From assembly GCA_944358535.1 (NCBI GenBank), contig CALVRH010000011.1, positions 1 through 41,796 on the forward strand: a stretch of 41,796 nt of DNA, given 5' to 3'. Source of the stretch: an uncultured Bacilli bacterium. Lineage in GTDB: Bacteria > Bacillota_I > Bacilli_A > RF39 > UBA660. The notes beneath the pieces are model-generated. The model did not search any database. It was not told the origin of the DNA and was given only the letters and a program-made list of their open reading frames with translations. Position 1 is the first letter of the stretch; each line of letters begins with the position of its first letter. A program made the position numbers and the translations under genes. Shown piece after piece: positions 23,997-33,384 of the stretch.

Positions 23997-25457
23997 ATGG
24001 AAAAAATTGAAAAAGGTGCAAAAAAGGTAATTGAAAAAATAAAAAAACTATACGGAAATAGTCCCGATGTCAACACTAGACTTATAAATATTAAAGGAAC
24101 AAATATCGGTATTATTTTTCTAGAAAGTTCATCACAAGCCAGCACAATCAGTGACTTTATTATCAAAGGAACACTTTATACAAAAATAAATAAAAATCTT
24201 TTCCAAAATATTTTTGATGCCCTAAAAAATAGCTTATTCAATAGTCAGTTATTTACCATAAATGATTACACTCAGTTTCCCTATTTCTTATCAAGTGGTT
24301 TTACAATTATTGTTGTTGACGGATTTAGTGAAGCAATCATTATGGAAACAAGAGCCCAGCTAGATAGAGGTGTCACCGAATCCACAAGTGAACCAATACT
24401 AAGAGGTTCCAAAGATAGTTTCACCGAAAGTCATTCAAAAAACTTAGGATTAATAAGAAAAAGAATAAAAGATTCAAACCTATGGTTCGATGAAATAAAA
24501 TTAGGTAGGAGAACCCAAACCAGAATTAGTATAGCTTATATAAATGGTATCACTGACCAAAAAAAATTAAAAGAAATTAAAAAAAGATTAAAAAAAATAG
24601 ACATTGATGGTGTTTTAGATAGCGGTAACATCAAAGACTATTTAATCTCAAAAAAATCCGTTTTTCCTCAAATTCAAAGTACTGAAAGACCCGATGTTGT
24701 ATCACAAGCTTTACTATCTGGCAAAATAGTTATTTTTGTTGAAAACTGTCCTTTCACCTTAATCTTACCAAACGTTCTTATCGATTATCTTCATACATCA
24801 GAAGATCAAAACCAAAAATCATCAAATATTACTTTTACCAGAATTTTAAGAATTATTGCTTTAATCATAACCATATTTACCCCTGCTATATATATAGCAA
24901 TAACCACATATGACCAAAACACTATACCGGATAAACTTTTAATATCTTTAGCTATTCAAAGAGAAGGAGTCCCCTTCCCAACAACCTTTGAAATAATTTT
25001 ACTCACAACAATCTTTGAAATATTAAGAGAAAGTGATTTAAGAAGTCCAAGCAGTATGTCAGCTGCTATGAGTATTGTTGGTGCTTTAGTTTTAGGGCAG
25101 GCCGCTGTAGATGCTGGAATTGTCTCTCCAATAACCGTTATAGTTGTTGCCTTTACATCTATATGTAGTTTAATCTTTACTGATATTGATTTCATGAATG
25201 GTATTAGATCATGGCGTTTTATTTTCATATTAGCCGCTAGTATTCTAGGCATAATTGGTATCCTATCATTCGCTATTATTTGGCTTGTAAAACTATCATC
25301 ATTAGAAAACTTAGAAACAAGTTATCTTGCACCTTTTGCTCCATTTTCTAAAAATGATCAAGCAAACGCCATATATAAAGCTCCTGAAGAAAAAATTATA
25401 ACTAGACCTGACTATGTAAGCACCATAAACCCTCATAGACAAAGGAGGACAAAATGA
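23997..25457 (+). CDS. gerAA: Spore germination receptor subunit A (GerAA/GerA family)
   Basis: 486 residues. A cytosolic N-terminal domain (about 1-280) has NTRLINIKGTNIGIIFLESS, the family stretch RGSKDSFTESHSKNLGLIRK, and RPDVVSQALLSGKIVIFVEN. A membrane part with 5-6 helices (about 285-450) contains DKLLISLAIQREGVPFPTTF and the conserved E-x2-R region IFEILRESDLRSP. With B and C subunits it forms the nutrient germinant receptor in the spore inner membrane. First gene of the operon; it overlaps gerAC by 4 bases. ATG at 23997 with GCAGGG upstream. Confidence 0.95.
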   Translation: MEKIEKGAKKVIEKIKKLYGNSPDVNTRLINIKGTNIGIIFLESSSQASTISDFIIKGTLYTKINKNLFQNIFDALKNSLFNSQLFTINDYTQFPYFLSSGFTIIVVDGFSEAIIMETRAQLDRGVTESTSEPILRGSKDSFTESHSKNLGLIRKRIKDSNLWFDEIKLGRRTQTRISIAYINGITDQKKLKEIKKRLKKIDIDGVLDSGNIKDYLISKKSVFPQIQSTERPDVVSQALLSGKIVIFVENCPFTLILPNVLIDYLHTSEDQNQKSSNITFTRILRIIALIITIFTPAIYIAITTYDQNTIPDKLLISLAIQREGVPFPTTFEIILLTTIFEILRESDLRSPSSMSAAMSIVGALVLGQAAVDAGIVSPITVIVVAFTSICSLIFTDIDFMNGIRSWRFIFILAASILGIIGILSFAIIWLVKLSSLENLETSYLAPFAPFSKNDQANAIYKAPEEKIITRPDYVSTINPHRQRRTK

Positions 25458-26632
25458 AAAAACTAGCACTTATTCTAACAATCCTTATTATCACCATAAC
25501 CTTAACTGGATGTGCAGGCTATGAAGAGTTAAATAACCTATCAATTGTTACAGCTGTCGCTTTTGATAAAACAGATGATGAATATGAATTAAGTTTTTTA
25601 ATTGCCAACTCTCCTAAAGCCCAAACATCTGCCAAAGAAGGAGAAGCCAAAACAACCGTTTACACAGGTAAAGGAAAAACTATTGCCGAAGCCTCAAAAG
25701 ACATTGAACAAATTGTACCTAAACAAGTATATTTAGGCCATATAAATGTCGTTGTTATATCCGAAGATATTGCTAAAGATGGATTTTTAAAAATAGCCGA
25801 TTGGTTACTTAGAAATCCCCAAACTAGAAAAAAGTTTTACTTACTCCAAGCTAAAGATGAAAAAGCAAAAAACATCTTAAAAATAGTCTCCCCCTTAGAA
25901 TCATTTCCTTCCCAAAGTATAGCAACCTTAATTGAATCCAACTCTGAAACAAAATCCATTGCTACATCTATAACCTACAGTAATTTTATAAGTCAAATAT
26001 TAGAAAAAGGCTATGATCCAGTTCTACCTTCTATAACCATAAATGGCAGTGTCAAAGAAGGAAGTAATGAAAAAAATCTAGAAACAACTGAACCAGAATC
26101 ATATTTAATGTTAGGTCCTCTTGCTATTTATAAAGGTGATAAATTAAAAGGTTTTTCCACAGAAGAAGAAAGCTGGGCCATCAATGTCTTAAAAGGTGAT
26201 TCCAAAGAAATAAATTATAATGTTAAATACCAAAATGAAGATATTAGTATTGAAACAAGCTCATTAAAATCAACCATAAAAATATTAGATGAAAAAAACA
26301 TTGAAATAACAATTAGCGGAGTTGGTGATATTTATAACATCAATAATAAAATAGATATCCAAAATTATAAAGAAATAAACAAAATAGAAAAAGCTTGGAG
26401 CTCATCATTAAAAAAAGATTTAACTAAAGTTATAAAAAAAGTCCAAAGTAAATGGCAAGCTGATATCTTTGGTTTTGGTAACCTAATATATAAAAATGAT
26501 CCAAAAACATGGAAAAAACTAGAAAAAAATTGGAATTCTAAATACTTTCCAAACTTAAATATCAAAGTAAAAACAGACTTAAAAATAGATGCAACTGGCT
26601 CTTTAATTAACACAATAAAGGAGGATAAATAA
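25454..26632 (+). CDS. gerAC: Spore germination receptor lipoprotein C (Ger(x)C family)
   Basis: 392 residues. Lipoprotein signal with lipobox LTGC (Cys20), then GYEELNNLSIVTAVAFDKTD, the usual GerC start (normally E-L-x-x-L). KQVYLGHINVVVISEDIAKD follows, and the C-terminal domain has SSLKKDLTKVIKKVQSKWQA and DIFGFGNLIY. It anchors on the outer face of the spore inner membrane with the A and B subunits. Order A-C-B, not the Bacillus A-B-C; it overlaps both neighbours (4 bases and 1 base). Confidence 0.94.
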   Translation: MKKLALILTILIITITLTGCAGYEELNNLSIVTAVAFDKTDDEYELSFLIANSPKAQTSAKEGEAKTTVYTGKGKTIAEASKDIEQIVPKQVYLGHINVVVISEDIAKDGFLKIADWLLRNPQTRKKFYLLQAKDEKAKNILKIVSPLESFPSQSIATLIESNSETKSIATSITYSNFISQILEKGYDPVLPSITINGSVKEGSNEKNLETTEPESYLMLGPLAIYKGDKLKGFSTEEESWAINVLKGDSKEINYNVKYQNEDISIETSSLKSTIKILDEKNIEITISGVGDIYNINNKIDIQNYKEINKIEKAWSSSLKKDLTKVIKKVQSKWQADIFGFGNLIYKNDPKTWKKLEKNWNSKYFPNLNIKVKTDLKIDATGSLINTIKEDK

Positions 26633-27705
26633 TGAAAAAAATAACCTCATTAGAATATAATACACTTTTATGGTTTTTAACCAGAGCCACCTTTATTGAA
26701 ATAACAGCTGAAATACTACTAAATACCGCTCACCAAGACTCTTGGATAAGCATACTTATTGCCATAATCATAGGATTTTTTCCAGTAGCTATATACTCCT
26801 ATTTAAAAAATAAATTTCCAGACAAAAACATTATTCAAATCAATAAAGAACTTTTAGGAAAATTTGGTACCTTCTTAAATCTAATCTTAATCGCTGGAAC
26901 ATTAATTTTTGGTATATGTAGTTTTTGGATAGTCGTTCACTTCATCGACTCACAATACTTGTATCGGACACCAACCATTATAATTATTATTATCCTAATA
27001 CTTCCTGTCATTTATACAATAACTAAAAATTTTCATGTTTTCGGTAAAGTAAGCCTTATTATGTTTTATATTTCCTTATTCTTCATTCTAGTCATTTTAT
27101 CTGGACTTGTTGGAAACATCGATTTAAACAATATCAAGCCAATTTTAAACAATAGTCCAAATAATATCTTGTATGGAACTTTTTGTTTTATCGGTTTCAA
27201 TATCATACCACTATTTCTTTTAAACATCATCCCTAAAAACAATATAAAAGGATACTCACCTAAAAAAAGTTTTATATTTTATCTAATAAGTGGCCTTTCA
27301 CTTTTAAATGTTATGCTTTTAACTATAAGTATATTTGGCATTCACTTATCGGAATTATATAACTACCCTAGTTTCCACCTTCTAAAAAGAGTAAGCATTT
27401 TAGACATAATTGATAGAGTTGAAAGTATCCTATCACTAGAATGGTTTCTCGCATTATTTGTTCAAATAATGATATCCCTATTTTTCATCAAAGAAGCCCT
27501 TAAAGAAACCTTTAAAATCAAAGAAAAAACAAACAATATTATTATGACTATCGTTTGTTTAACCTTCGCATTTTTAACAAATATTATATTTATAACTAAG
27601 GGCACAGAAATAGCCTATTTTGAAAATATATTAATATACATACTTTATATAACTGGCTTAATCATCCCTTTAATAACCTTTTTTAAAAGTTTAAAAAAGA
27701 CCTAA
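26632..27705 (+). CDS. gerAB: Spore germination permease-like subunit B (GerAB)
   Basis: 357 residues and about ten membrane helices, APC-superfamily endospore germination permease. TRATFIEITAEILLNTAHQD near the start and SLEWFLALFVQIMISLFFIK late are typical of the family. It binds the germinant (usually an amino acid) in the receptor complex. Start ATG overlaps the gerAC stop (TAATG). Its last 15 bases overlap the convergent gene at 27691. Confidence 0.93.
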   Translation: MKKITSLEYNTLLWFLTRATFIEITAEILLNTAHQDSWISILIAIIIGFFPVAIYSYLKNKFPDKNIIQINKELLGKFGTFLNLILIAGTLIFGICSFWIVVHFIDSQYLYRTPTIIIIIILILPVIYTITKNFHVFGKVSLIMFYISLFFILVILSGLVGNIDLNNIKPILNNSPNNILYGTFCFIGFNIIPLFLLNIIPKNNIKGYSPKKSFIFYLISGLSLLNVMLLTISIFGIHLSELYNYPSFHLLKRVSILDIIDRVESILSLEWFLALFVQIMISLFFIKEALKETFKIKEKTNNIIMTIVCLTFAFLTNIIFITKGTEIAYFENILIYILYITGLIIPLITFFKSLKKT

Positions 27706-28464
27706 CTTTTGAACAACCAAAACTCCAATAACAGCAATAATTCCTAAAATAAGAATTGTTACAAAAATAGTTTTTAAAACATTTCCTCTCTTCTCATCTT
27801 CTCCATAAGGAGCAAAATCCTTTTTTCTAAGTTTCAAATCAGATGTAAAGAACGAATTATCCATAGTTTGTTCTTTTTTATCATACTGATTAGTTTTAAT
27901 AAATTCTTTTATATCATCAATTTTGCCAACTTGGGTATTTTCATTATGTCCTTGCAAATCACTAAACATATCTATAGCCAAATCCACATCATCTAATTTG
28001 TTAAGCATATTAGTATTTGAAATCGTTTGAACCATATCATCGTCATCATTATAATTATGTCTATTTGTTTGCCTCTTTAAATCCAAATTTTTTAAAACAT
28101 CATAACTACTTTTTCTTAAAACCCGCTCTTTATCATCTGGTTCCTTATTTTTCTTAGCCTTCGTTAAAACATCCATAATATCATAAGTACGTTCATCATC
28201 CCTATATTTTTTAGGACTAGTTGACAATTCTGGAACTTTATTTTCCTCAGACATAAGTCTTCGATATCTTCTTTCAGCTTGATATTTTTCTCTATTATCA
28301 AGCATTTGTTTAACCTTCGTAATATCTATCTCATTAGTATTATCAATAGAAGCGATACCCTCAATATTACTATATTTACCATATGAATAAATACTATTAT
28401 AAAGTCGTGTGTTCCGTTTTGTTCTAGAATTACCTTGAACTTCTTTTTTGTAATACCTTTCCAT
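27691..28464 (-). CDS. Hypothetical tail-anchored membrane protein
   Basis: About 257 residues from the ATG at 28464 (MERYYKKEVQGNSRTKRNTR); a GTG at 28485 is an alternative. Residues 1-225 are hydrophilic, highly charged and probably disordered, with KYQAERRYRRLMSEENKV and repeated Asp/Asn stretches. A single helix (about 232-252, TIFVTILILGIIAVIGVLVV) sits at the very C-terminus, so most of the protein is cytosolic. No family recognised; such layouts occur in cell-division and envelope regulators. Overlaps gerAB tail to tail by 15 bases. Confidence 0.7.
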   Translation of the reverse strand: MERYYKKEVQGNSRTKRNTRLYNSIYSYGKYSNIEGIASIDNTNEIDITKVKQMLDNREKYQAERRYRRLMSEENKVPELSTSPKKYRDDERTYDIMDVLTKAKKNKEPDDKERVLRKSSYDVLKNLDLKRQTNRHNYNDDDDMVQTISNTNMLNKLDDVDLAIDMFSDLQGHNENTQVGKIDDIKEFIKTNQYDKKEQTMDNSFFTSDLKLRKKDFAPYGEDEKRGNVLKTIFVTILILGIIAVIGVLVVQKLGLF

Positions 28465-28533
28465 CCTTGATGCCACCCAAACCACCTCTTATTATTAATA
28501 ATATCATATTTTGTCATATTTTAAAAGTAACCC

Positions 28534-28562
28534 TTGCTTTTTTTAATAGTTTTATTTATAAT
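28534..28562 (+). promoter_or_regulatory. Ferredoxin promoter
   Basis: TTGCTT (28534-28539), 17 bases, TATAAT (28557-28562), about 20 bases before the ATG, with GGAGGT between. Confidence 0.7.
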
Positions 28563-28581
28563 TTTTATGGAGGTATCAAAA

Positions 28582-28767
28582 ATGGCAAAAGTAACCGTAA
28601 ACAAAGACAAATGCATTGGCTGTGGCGCCTGTACAGCTACTTGTCCAGAAGTCTTTGAATTTGATGATGATGGACTAGCAAAAGCAGTCAAAAACGAAAT
28701 TAATGACGATGTAAAAATGGCTGCCGAAGGTTGCCCAACCGAAGCTATTGAAATAGAAGAAAACTAA
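28582..28767 (+). CDS. fer: Single-cluster [4Fe-4S] ferredoxin
   Basis: 61 residues. Ligand pattern CIGCGACTATCP gives Cys11, 14, 17 and 21, with Cys51 in EGCPTEAIEIEE closing the set. Bacillus Fer has the same layout, with the final Cys near the C-terminus. One [4Fe-4S] cluster is expected; the fifth Cys is a spare or a second-cluster relic. Acidic C-terminal half as usual for electron carriers. ATG after GGAGGT; divergent from the tail-anchored gene; monocistronic. Confidence 0.93.
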   Translation: MAKVTVNKDKCIGCGACTATCPEVFEFDDDGLAKAVKNEINDDVKMAAEGCPTEAIEIEEN

Positions 28768-28874
28768 TTTTAAGTTTTCTTTTTCATATACTATTAAATG
28801 AGAAGAGAATATGAGACTATCAATAATTAATTTTAACATTTAAAACAAAGTTATAAATAAAAATTAAAAAGTAG

Positions 28875-29591
28875 CTATTTTTTAGCTACTGCATATAATG
28901 TTTTCACTTCTTTTATATTCAAATGTCTATACTCACCAGATTTTAACCCATCCAAAGTAAGTCCCGCAAACTTCTCTCTTTTAAGTTTAGAAACTTTATA
29001 GCCAATTGCTTCAAACATTTTCTTAACCTGGTGATTTCTTCCCTCATAAATCGTAAGTTCTATCAAAGAACTTTTTTTCTTTTTATCTATTTTTTTAATT
29101 TTAACTCTCGCCTTACCCGTCTTTCTACCATCAATAATAACACCCCTACTCAAACTTTTAACTAAATTAGGATCAACCACCGCATCTATTTTAACTACAT
29201 AAACCTTCTCTACTTCATGTGATGGATGAATAAGTAAATTCGTAAGCTCTCCATCATTCGTAAGTAGAATAATACCACTAGTATCATAATCTAATCTTCC
29301 AACTGGGTATAATCTATTTTCACTTCCCACTATATCGATGACTGTTTTACGTCCTTTATCATCATGTGCACTTGAAACTACTCCCCTAGGTTTATAAAGC
29401 AAAACATATTCTTTAGGCTCTAATTTTAAAGTAACACCATTAATTATAATAGTATCACCATAACTCGCTTTACTTCCTAAAGAAGTCACAACATCGCCAT
29501 TTACTTTTACTTTACCCGCACTAATTAATTCTTCTGCTTTCCTTCTTGAACAATATCCACTATTCGCAATAATCTTTTGTAACCTTTCCAT
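28875..29591 (-). CDS. rluB: 23S rRNA pseudouridine synthase RluB-type
   Basis: 238 residues from the ATG at 29591 (MERLQKIIANSGYCSRRKAE), with AGGTGA upstream. S4 domain (1-60), then an RsuA-type catalytic domain with GRLDYDTSGIILLTNDGELT (catalytic Asp) and TIYEGRNHQVKKMFEAIGYK. It modifies 23S rRNA near the peptidyl-transferase centre in homologues. Last gene of the dacB-spmA-spmB-rluB order, the same as in B. subtilis. Confidence 0.93.
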   Translation of the reverse strand: MERLQKIIANSGYCSRRKAEELISAGKVKVNGDVVTSLGSKASYGDTIIINGVTLKLEPKEYVLLYKPRGVVSSAHDDKGRKTVIDIVGSENRLYPVGRLDYDTSGIILLTNDGELTNLLIHPSHEVEKVYVVKIDAVVDPNLVKSLSRGVIIDGRKTGKARVKIKKIDKKKKSSLIELTIYEGRNHQVKKMFEAIGYKVSKLKREKFAGLTLDGLKSGEYRHLNIKEVKTLYAVAKK

Positions 29592-29625
29592 CAAAATCAC
29601 CTATAAAAATTATACATAATAACCT

Positions 29626-30144
29626 CTAAAAAAACAAGGGAACAATAATTAAAGAAAGCAAAACCATAAATAAATCAGTAAGTAACCCAACCCATAAAGC
29701 ATATCTAATTTTTTTAATACCAATTGTTCCAAAATAAAGCGTTATCACATATATTGTCGTATCACTAGACCCTTGAATAACTGAAGCCAAAACACTTATA
29801 AAACTATCAGGACCATATAACTTATACAAATCATTAAGCAAAGCCAGTCCAAAACTACCAGAAAGAGGCCTCATAATAGCTACTGGCAATACTTCAGCAG
29901 GAATATGGACAAGCATCAAAAAAGGTTTTAAAAAATCAAAAAAATAATCAATAATTCCACTATTCAAAAAAATATTTACCCCAAATATCATTGCCAAAAG
30001 TGAAAAAAACATCGAACACACCATAGGAAGTCCCTCTTTAGCCCCACTTACAAAACTATCATAAACATTTACTTTCTTATAAGATCCATAAATTATAACC
30101 ACCAAAACTATAATCGGAATAAATAAATTAGAAATAAGTTTCAC
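29626..30144 (-). CDS. spmB: Spore maturation protein B
   Basis: 172 residues, 4-5 membrane helices, nucleoside-recognition/Gate-domain family. Motifs SGAKEGLPMVCSMFFSLLAM and LPVAIMRPLSGSFGLALLND (RPLSGS is family-typical). With SpmA it takes part in spore core dehydration in Bacillus. Overlaps spmA by 4 bases (ATGA). Confidence 0.93.
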   Translation of the reverse strand: MKLISNLFIPIIVLVVIIYGSYKKVNVYDSFVSGAKEGLPMVCSMFFSLLAMIFGVNIFLNSGIIDYFFDFLKPFLMLVHIPAEVLPVAIMRPLSGSFGLALLNDLYKLYGPDSFISVLASVIQGSSDTTIYVITLYFGTIGIKKIRYALWVGLLTDLFMVLLSLIIVPLFF

Positions 30145-30722
30145 TTATGATTCCTCCTACTCAATATCCTATCAATAAATAAGCCAAATAAAAGTGATAA
30201 AAAACTAATAATTAAACAAGGTACTGCAATAAAAGAAGGATCATCACTACCATAAAGTATTCTAAGCGAAATAATCGTCGTTGGAATTATACAAAGACCA
30301 CATGTATTAATCACTAAAAAAGTAATCATACTCCGGCTAGCAACTTCTTTATTTTTATTTAATTTTTGTAGTGATTCCATCGCCTTTAAACCAAACGGTG
30401 TAGCCGCATTACCAAGTCCAAACATATTTGATAGTATATTTGATGAAATAAAACCAAAAGCCTCATGATCTCTAGGTATTTCAGGGAAAATTCTGTGTAA
30501 AAGCGGATAAATAAATTTAGAAAGTTTTAAAAGTAAGCCTGATTCTTTCGCAATATTCATAATTCCAAGCCAAAGTGACATAAGTGGAAAAATCTGCATA
30601 ACAAGTTCTAAAGTTGCCTTACCACTAGATAATATTTGCGTATTTAAAACATCACTTTTACCGGTTAAAAGCAAACACGAAGAGCCTAAAACAATAAGTC
30701 CAATCCATAATTTATTAATCAT
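30141..30722 (-). CDS. spmA: Spore maturation protein A
   Basis: 193 residues, 4-5 membrane helices. NIAKESGLLLKLSKFIYPLL and SNILSNMFGLGNAATPFGLK are the SpmA/Gate-domain signature, followed by NKNKEVASRSMITFLVINTC. Partner of SpmB. Overlaps the dacB 3' end by 8 bases, so the three sporulation genes are tightly coupled. Confidence 0.94.
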   Translation of the reverse strand: MINKLWIGLIVLGSSCLLLTGKSDVLNTQILSSGKATLELVMQIFPLMSLWLGIMNIAKESGLLLKLSKFIYPLLHRIFPEIPRDHEAFGFISSNILSNMFGLGNAATPFGLKAMESLQKLNKNKEVASRSMITFLVINTCGLCIIPTTIISLRILYGSDDPSFIAVPCLIISFLSLLFGLFIDRILSRRNHK

Positions 30723-31788
30723 TCTTAAACCAACTTAAAATCTTATCTAAAAAATTAGATTTCACTTGAACTTTTTTAACATAAATATTCTCTTCATGTA
30801 CTACCTCATCTCCTAAAAAAAATTTCACAACCCCAACTTTATCACCAGATTTATACTTTCTTTTTTTGGTAACCTCATATTTAAGCCTAACAATATCTTT
30901 TTCATTTTCTCTAAGTAAATAATTAAAATCATTTTTTAAATAAAGTTTATCTTTCTCATAATAATTTTCACCTATTATATTAATTTCACCCTTATTTAAA
31001 ATCCTATATGATCCATATTCATTAAAAGCTTCATCATATAAACCCCTATGATCGTCCCAGTCATCACCATCATTAATTGTTACCACAGTCAAATTCATAC
31101 CATCTTTACTTGCACTTGTTACTAAAGTCCTTTTGGCAATTTTTGTAAACCCTGTTTTACCACCTGTCGTATACTTATAACTAGACAAAAGTTTATTTTT
31201 ATTGTGCCATTTATAAACATTCTTATTAGTTTTTAATGTATAATCTTTAGTTCCTGTAATCTTTCTAAACTCCTTATTTTGCATTGCATAACTCATAAGT
31301 AAAGCCATATCATAAGCTGAAGAAAAATTTCCCTTTTCTTCATCTAATCCACTAGGATTATTAAATGTTGTATCCTTCATACCAAGAACTTTAGCTTTAT
31401 CATTCATTATCGATACAAACTTTTTCGTATCACCCGCTACTGCCACCGAAATAGCTAAAGCTGCGTCATTACCACTTCTAAGCATAAGTCCATAAAGTAA
31501 ATCCTTTATTTTCATTTTCTCACCTATTTGTATATAAACTCCTGAACCATAAGCCTTTAAAATTTCATCACCAATTGTCACTTGCTTTTCAATATCACTA
31601 TTTTCAATTGCCACCACAGCTGTCATAATTTTAGAAATAGATGCCACACTTTGAACATAATGAACATCCTTACCATAAAGTACCCGGCCACTATCCATAT
31701 CCATTAAAATAGCCGACCTCGCACTTGTTCCATAGGCAAAAACTTTAAAAGGTAAAAATAAAAAGAGTATCAAAATGATTTTCTTCAT
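30715..31788 (-). CDS. dacB: D-alanyl-D-alanine carboxypeptidase (DacB/DacF type)
   Basis: 357 residues from the ATG at 31788; TAGGTGG is the SD and the upstream GTG overlaps it. Signal peptide 1-18 (ends FKVFA). Penicillin-binding motifs: SISK (Ser50-Lys53), SGN (105-107), KTG (211-213). A C-terminal beta domain and a short amphipathic tail (NFLDKILSWFKND) probably attach it to the membrane. It trims peptide stems of spore cortex peptidoglycan in Bacillus. First gene of the cluster. Confidence 0.94.
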   Translation of the reverse strand: MKKIILILFLFLPFKVFAYGTSARSAILMDMDSGRVLYGKDVHYVQSVASISKIMTAVVAIENSDIEKQVTIGDEILKAYGSGVYIQIGEKMKIKDLLYGLMLRSGNDAALAISVAVAGDTKKFVSIMNDKAKVLGMKDTTFNNPSGLDEEKGNFSSAYDMALLMSYAMQNKEFRKITGTKDYTLKTNKNVYKWHNKNKLLSSYKYTTGGKTGFTKIAKRTLVTSASKDGMNLTVVTINDGDDWDDHRGLYDEAFNEYGSYRILNKGEINIIGENYYEKDKLYLKNDFNYLLRENEKDIVRLKYEVTKKRKYKSGDKVGVVKFFLGDEVVHEENIYVKKVQVKSNFLDKILSWFKND

Positions 31789-31813
31789 ATATACCACCTA
31801 AAAAATTATATAC

Positions 31814-31835
31814 AAAAAAAAGGACAAATATGTCC
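31814..31835 (-). terminator. Terminator of the MerR/VirD4-like operon, overlapping a possible dacB promoter
   Basis: Minus strand GGACA, TATT, TGTCC, then T8, two bases past the stop of the 31838 gene. The same bases read CATATT, 14 bases, TATATAAT, close to a sigma-E promoter (KMATATT, CATACAMT) for dacB, which is sigma-E-dependent in Bacillus. The promoter reading is speculative. Confidence 0.7.
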
Positions 31836-31837
31836 AT

Positions 31838-32935
31838 TTACTTACTCATAGCATCTAAAATATCAAATGTTTTAATCTCGTTTTTCTTTAAAACTGGTAA
31901 ATCAGCCCTTAAATCAGTTGCAACTATTTTAAAATCCGCCTGCATTTTATCCATGTCGCTTCCATTTAAATCTTTACTATCTTTTAAATCACAAACATCT
32001 AATATTTCTTTGCCATATTTCTTTACTAAACTATCTACATCACGAGTTCCAATTACCATATAAATATTTCTATAAATAGAAGCTAAAAACATTTCTTTAA
32101 AATTATTCATCTTACTAATCATATCAAAATTATCTAAAATAAAATACCAACTCTGATTTTTACATAACTGATAAGCTTCAGCAAGAATCATTTTTACTAG
32201 TTCATTATCACTATCTTCCATTTTTGGAACTAAAAATAAAGCACACTTTTTATTAATAACAGTTCTTTCAGACGTAATAAAGAAATCACTTAATTTAAAT
32301 TCTTCTGTACTAATTACATTTAATTTATTTTCATAATTTACGAGTTTATTAATATACAACCTTGTAACAGATATAATACTTGCCCTTGTCTCATAAGGAG
32401 CAGACAAAATTGATACTAAATCACGGTATGCAGCATCACCACTATTTTTCAAAAGAAAATCACTAATTTCTTTAATATTTTCCTCGTCTAAAGTATCCAA
32501 AAACCTAGAAACACTTAAAAAATTAATCTCTTCTTCTTTTGCAAGTTCAAATAATTTTAAAATATAACCTCTAATTAAAGAAATAGCTGAATTAGTCCAA
32601 AAAGGATCACCATTAACATCACTTGGAAAAATAGCACTTACAATCTCACTAACTATTTCATAAGCTTTATCCTTATCCCCTTCCTTATAATATTTATAAG
32701 GTACTGAAAGCACATTAACACTATCACTATACATCGGTGTATCAAAATTTAAAACCTTAATTTCATACCCTTCTTCTTTAAGTTTTTCAGCATAATTTCC
32801 ATAATATTCATATTTTTTATCAATAAACAATAAACTTCTATTTTCTTTGATTAAATCATCAACCATTGGCATAATAATACCTGATGTTTTACCACTTTTA
32901 TATCCTCCATTTACAATTAAATTTTTAATAATCAT
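31838..32935 (-). CDS. Orphan VirD4/TraG-like P-loop ATPase
   Basis: 365 residues. Walker A GGYKSGKTSG lies at the very N-terminus (10-19). NVLSVPYKYYKEGDKDKAYE and PSDVNGDPFWTNSAISLIRG follow, the latter typical of VirD4 coupling proteins (DPFWxxSAxxL). Walker B-like WYFILDNFDMI (normally DEF) lies near residue 255. No membrane helices, so the usual N-terminal anchor is missing. There are no relaxase or other secretion genes nearby. It overlaps the MerR gene by 4 bases, so it is the operon's main product. Role unknown; a nucleic-acid or protein pump motor is one possibility. Confidence 0.78.
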   Translation of the reverse strand: MIIKNLIVNGGYKSGKTSGIIMPMVDDLIKENRSLLFIDKKYEYYGNYAEKLKEEGYEIKVLNFDTPMYSDSVNVLSVPYKYYKEGDKDKAYEIVSEIVSAIFPSDVNGDPFWTNSAISLIRGYILKLFELAKEEEINFLSVSRFLDTLDEENIKEISDFLLKNSGDAAYRDLVSILSAPYETRASIISVTRLYINKLVNYENKLNVISTEEFKLSDFFITSERTVINKKCALFLVPKMEDSDNELVKMILAEAYQLCKNQSWYFILDNFDMISKMNNFKEMFLASIYRNIYMVIGTRDVDSLVKKYGKEILDVCDLKDSKDLNGSDMDKMQADFKIVATDLRADLPVLKKNEIKTFDILDAMSK

Positions 32936-33318
32936 TTTTTTCCCTCCTTCATTAAAGTTAACACTTTACCTTTAAATTTCTTTCTTAAAATCGTAATCTT
33001 ATCATATTGTTCTTGAAGCCTTTCCATCTCTTCAGAAATTTGCTGTTGTTTTCGAAGTAAAAATTGATTTGTACCATCATCATCATTATCAAAATCATTT
33101 ATAAATCTTTTATAATCGATGATTTCCTGTAAAGTAAAACCAACTTCTTTTAACAATGTAATAAACTGAGCTTCTATCACATTATCTTCAGTATAATATC
33201 TATAACTAGTAAATTTATCCACAATTTCTGGTTTAAGTAATCCAATCTCATCATAATATCTTAAAGTTCTAATAGGAATATTTACTAAATTAGAAAAATC
33301 ACCGATTTTGTAAACCAC
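32932..33318 (-). CDS. MerR-family transcriptional regulator
   Basis: About 128 residues from a GTG at 33318 ((M)VYKIGDFSNLVNIPIRTLRY). The winged helix-turn-helix continues YDEIGLLKPEIVDKFTSYRYY, then a coiled-coil dimerisation helix (about 75-128). No metal-binding Cys pair, so a drug- or small-molecule-sensing type without a large effector domain. GTG is chosen because the promoter -10 (33346-33341) would start RNA after the upstream ATGs. It controls itself and the VirD4-like gene (inference from layout). Confidence 0.85.
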   Translation of the reverse strand: MVYKIGDFSNLVNIPIRTLRYYDEIGLLKPEIVDKFTSYRYYTEDNVIEAQFITLLKEVGFTLQEIIDYKRFINDFDNDDDGTNQFLLRKQQQISEEMERLQEQYDKITILRKKFKGKVLTLMKEGKK

Positions 33319-33340
33319 ACTCTCACCGCCTTTCATACAC

Positions 33341-33371
33341 ATTATAACCTTACAGTAAACTGGAGAGTCAA
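33341..33371 (-). promoter_or_regulatory. MerR-type promoter with 19-bp spacer
   Basis: Minus strand TTGACT (33371-33366), 19 bases, TATAAT (33346-33341). The over-long spacer, with partly symmetric CTCCAG/CTGTAAGG, is the hallmark of MerR-activated promoters, which need DNA untwisting. Confidence 0.8.
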
Positions 33372-33384
33372 GTTGAAATTAACA

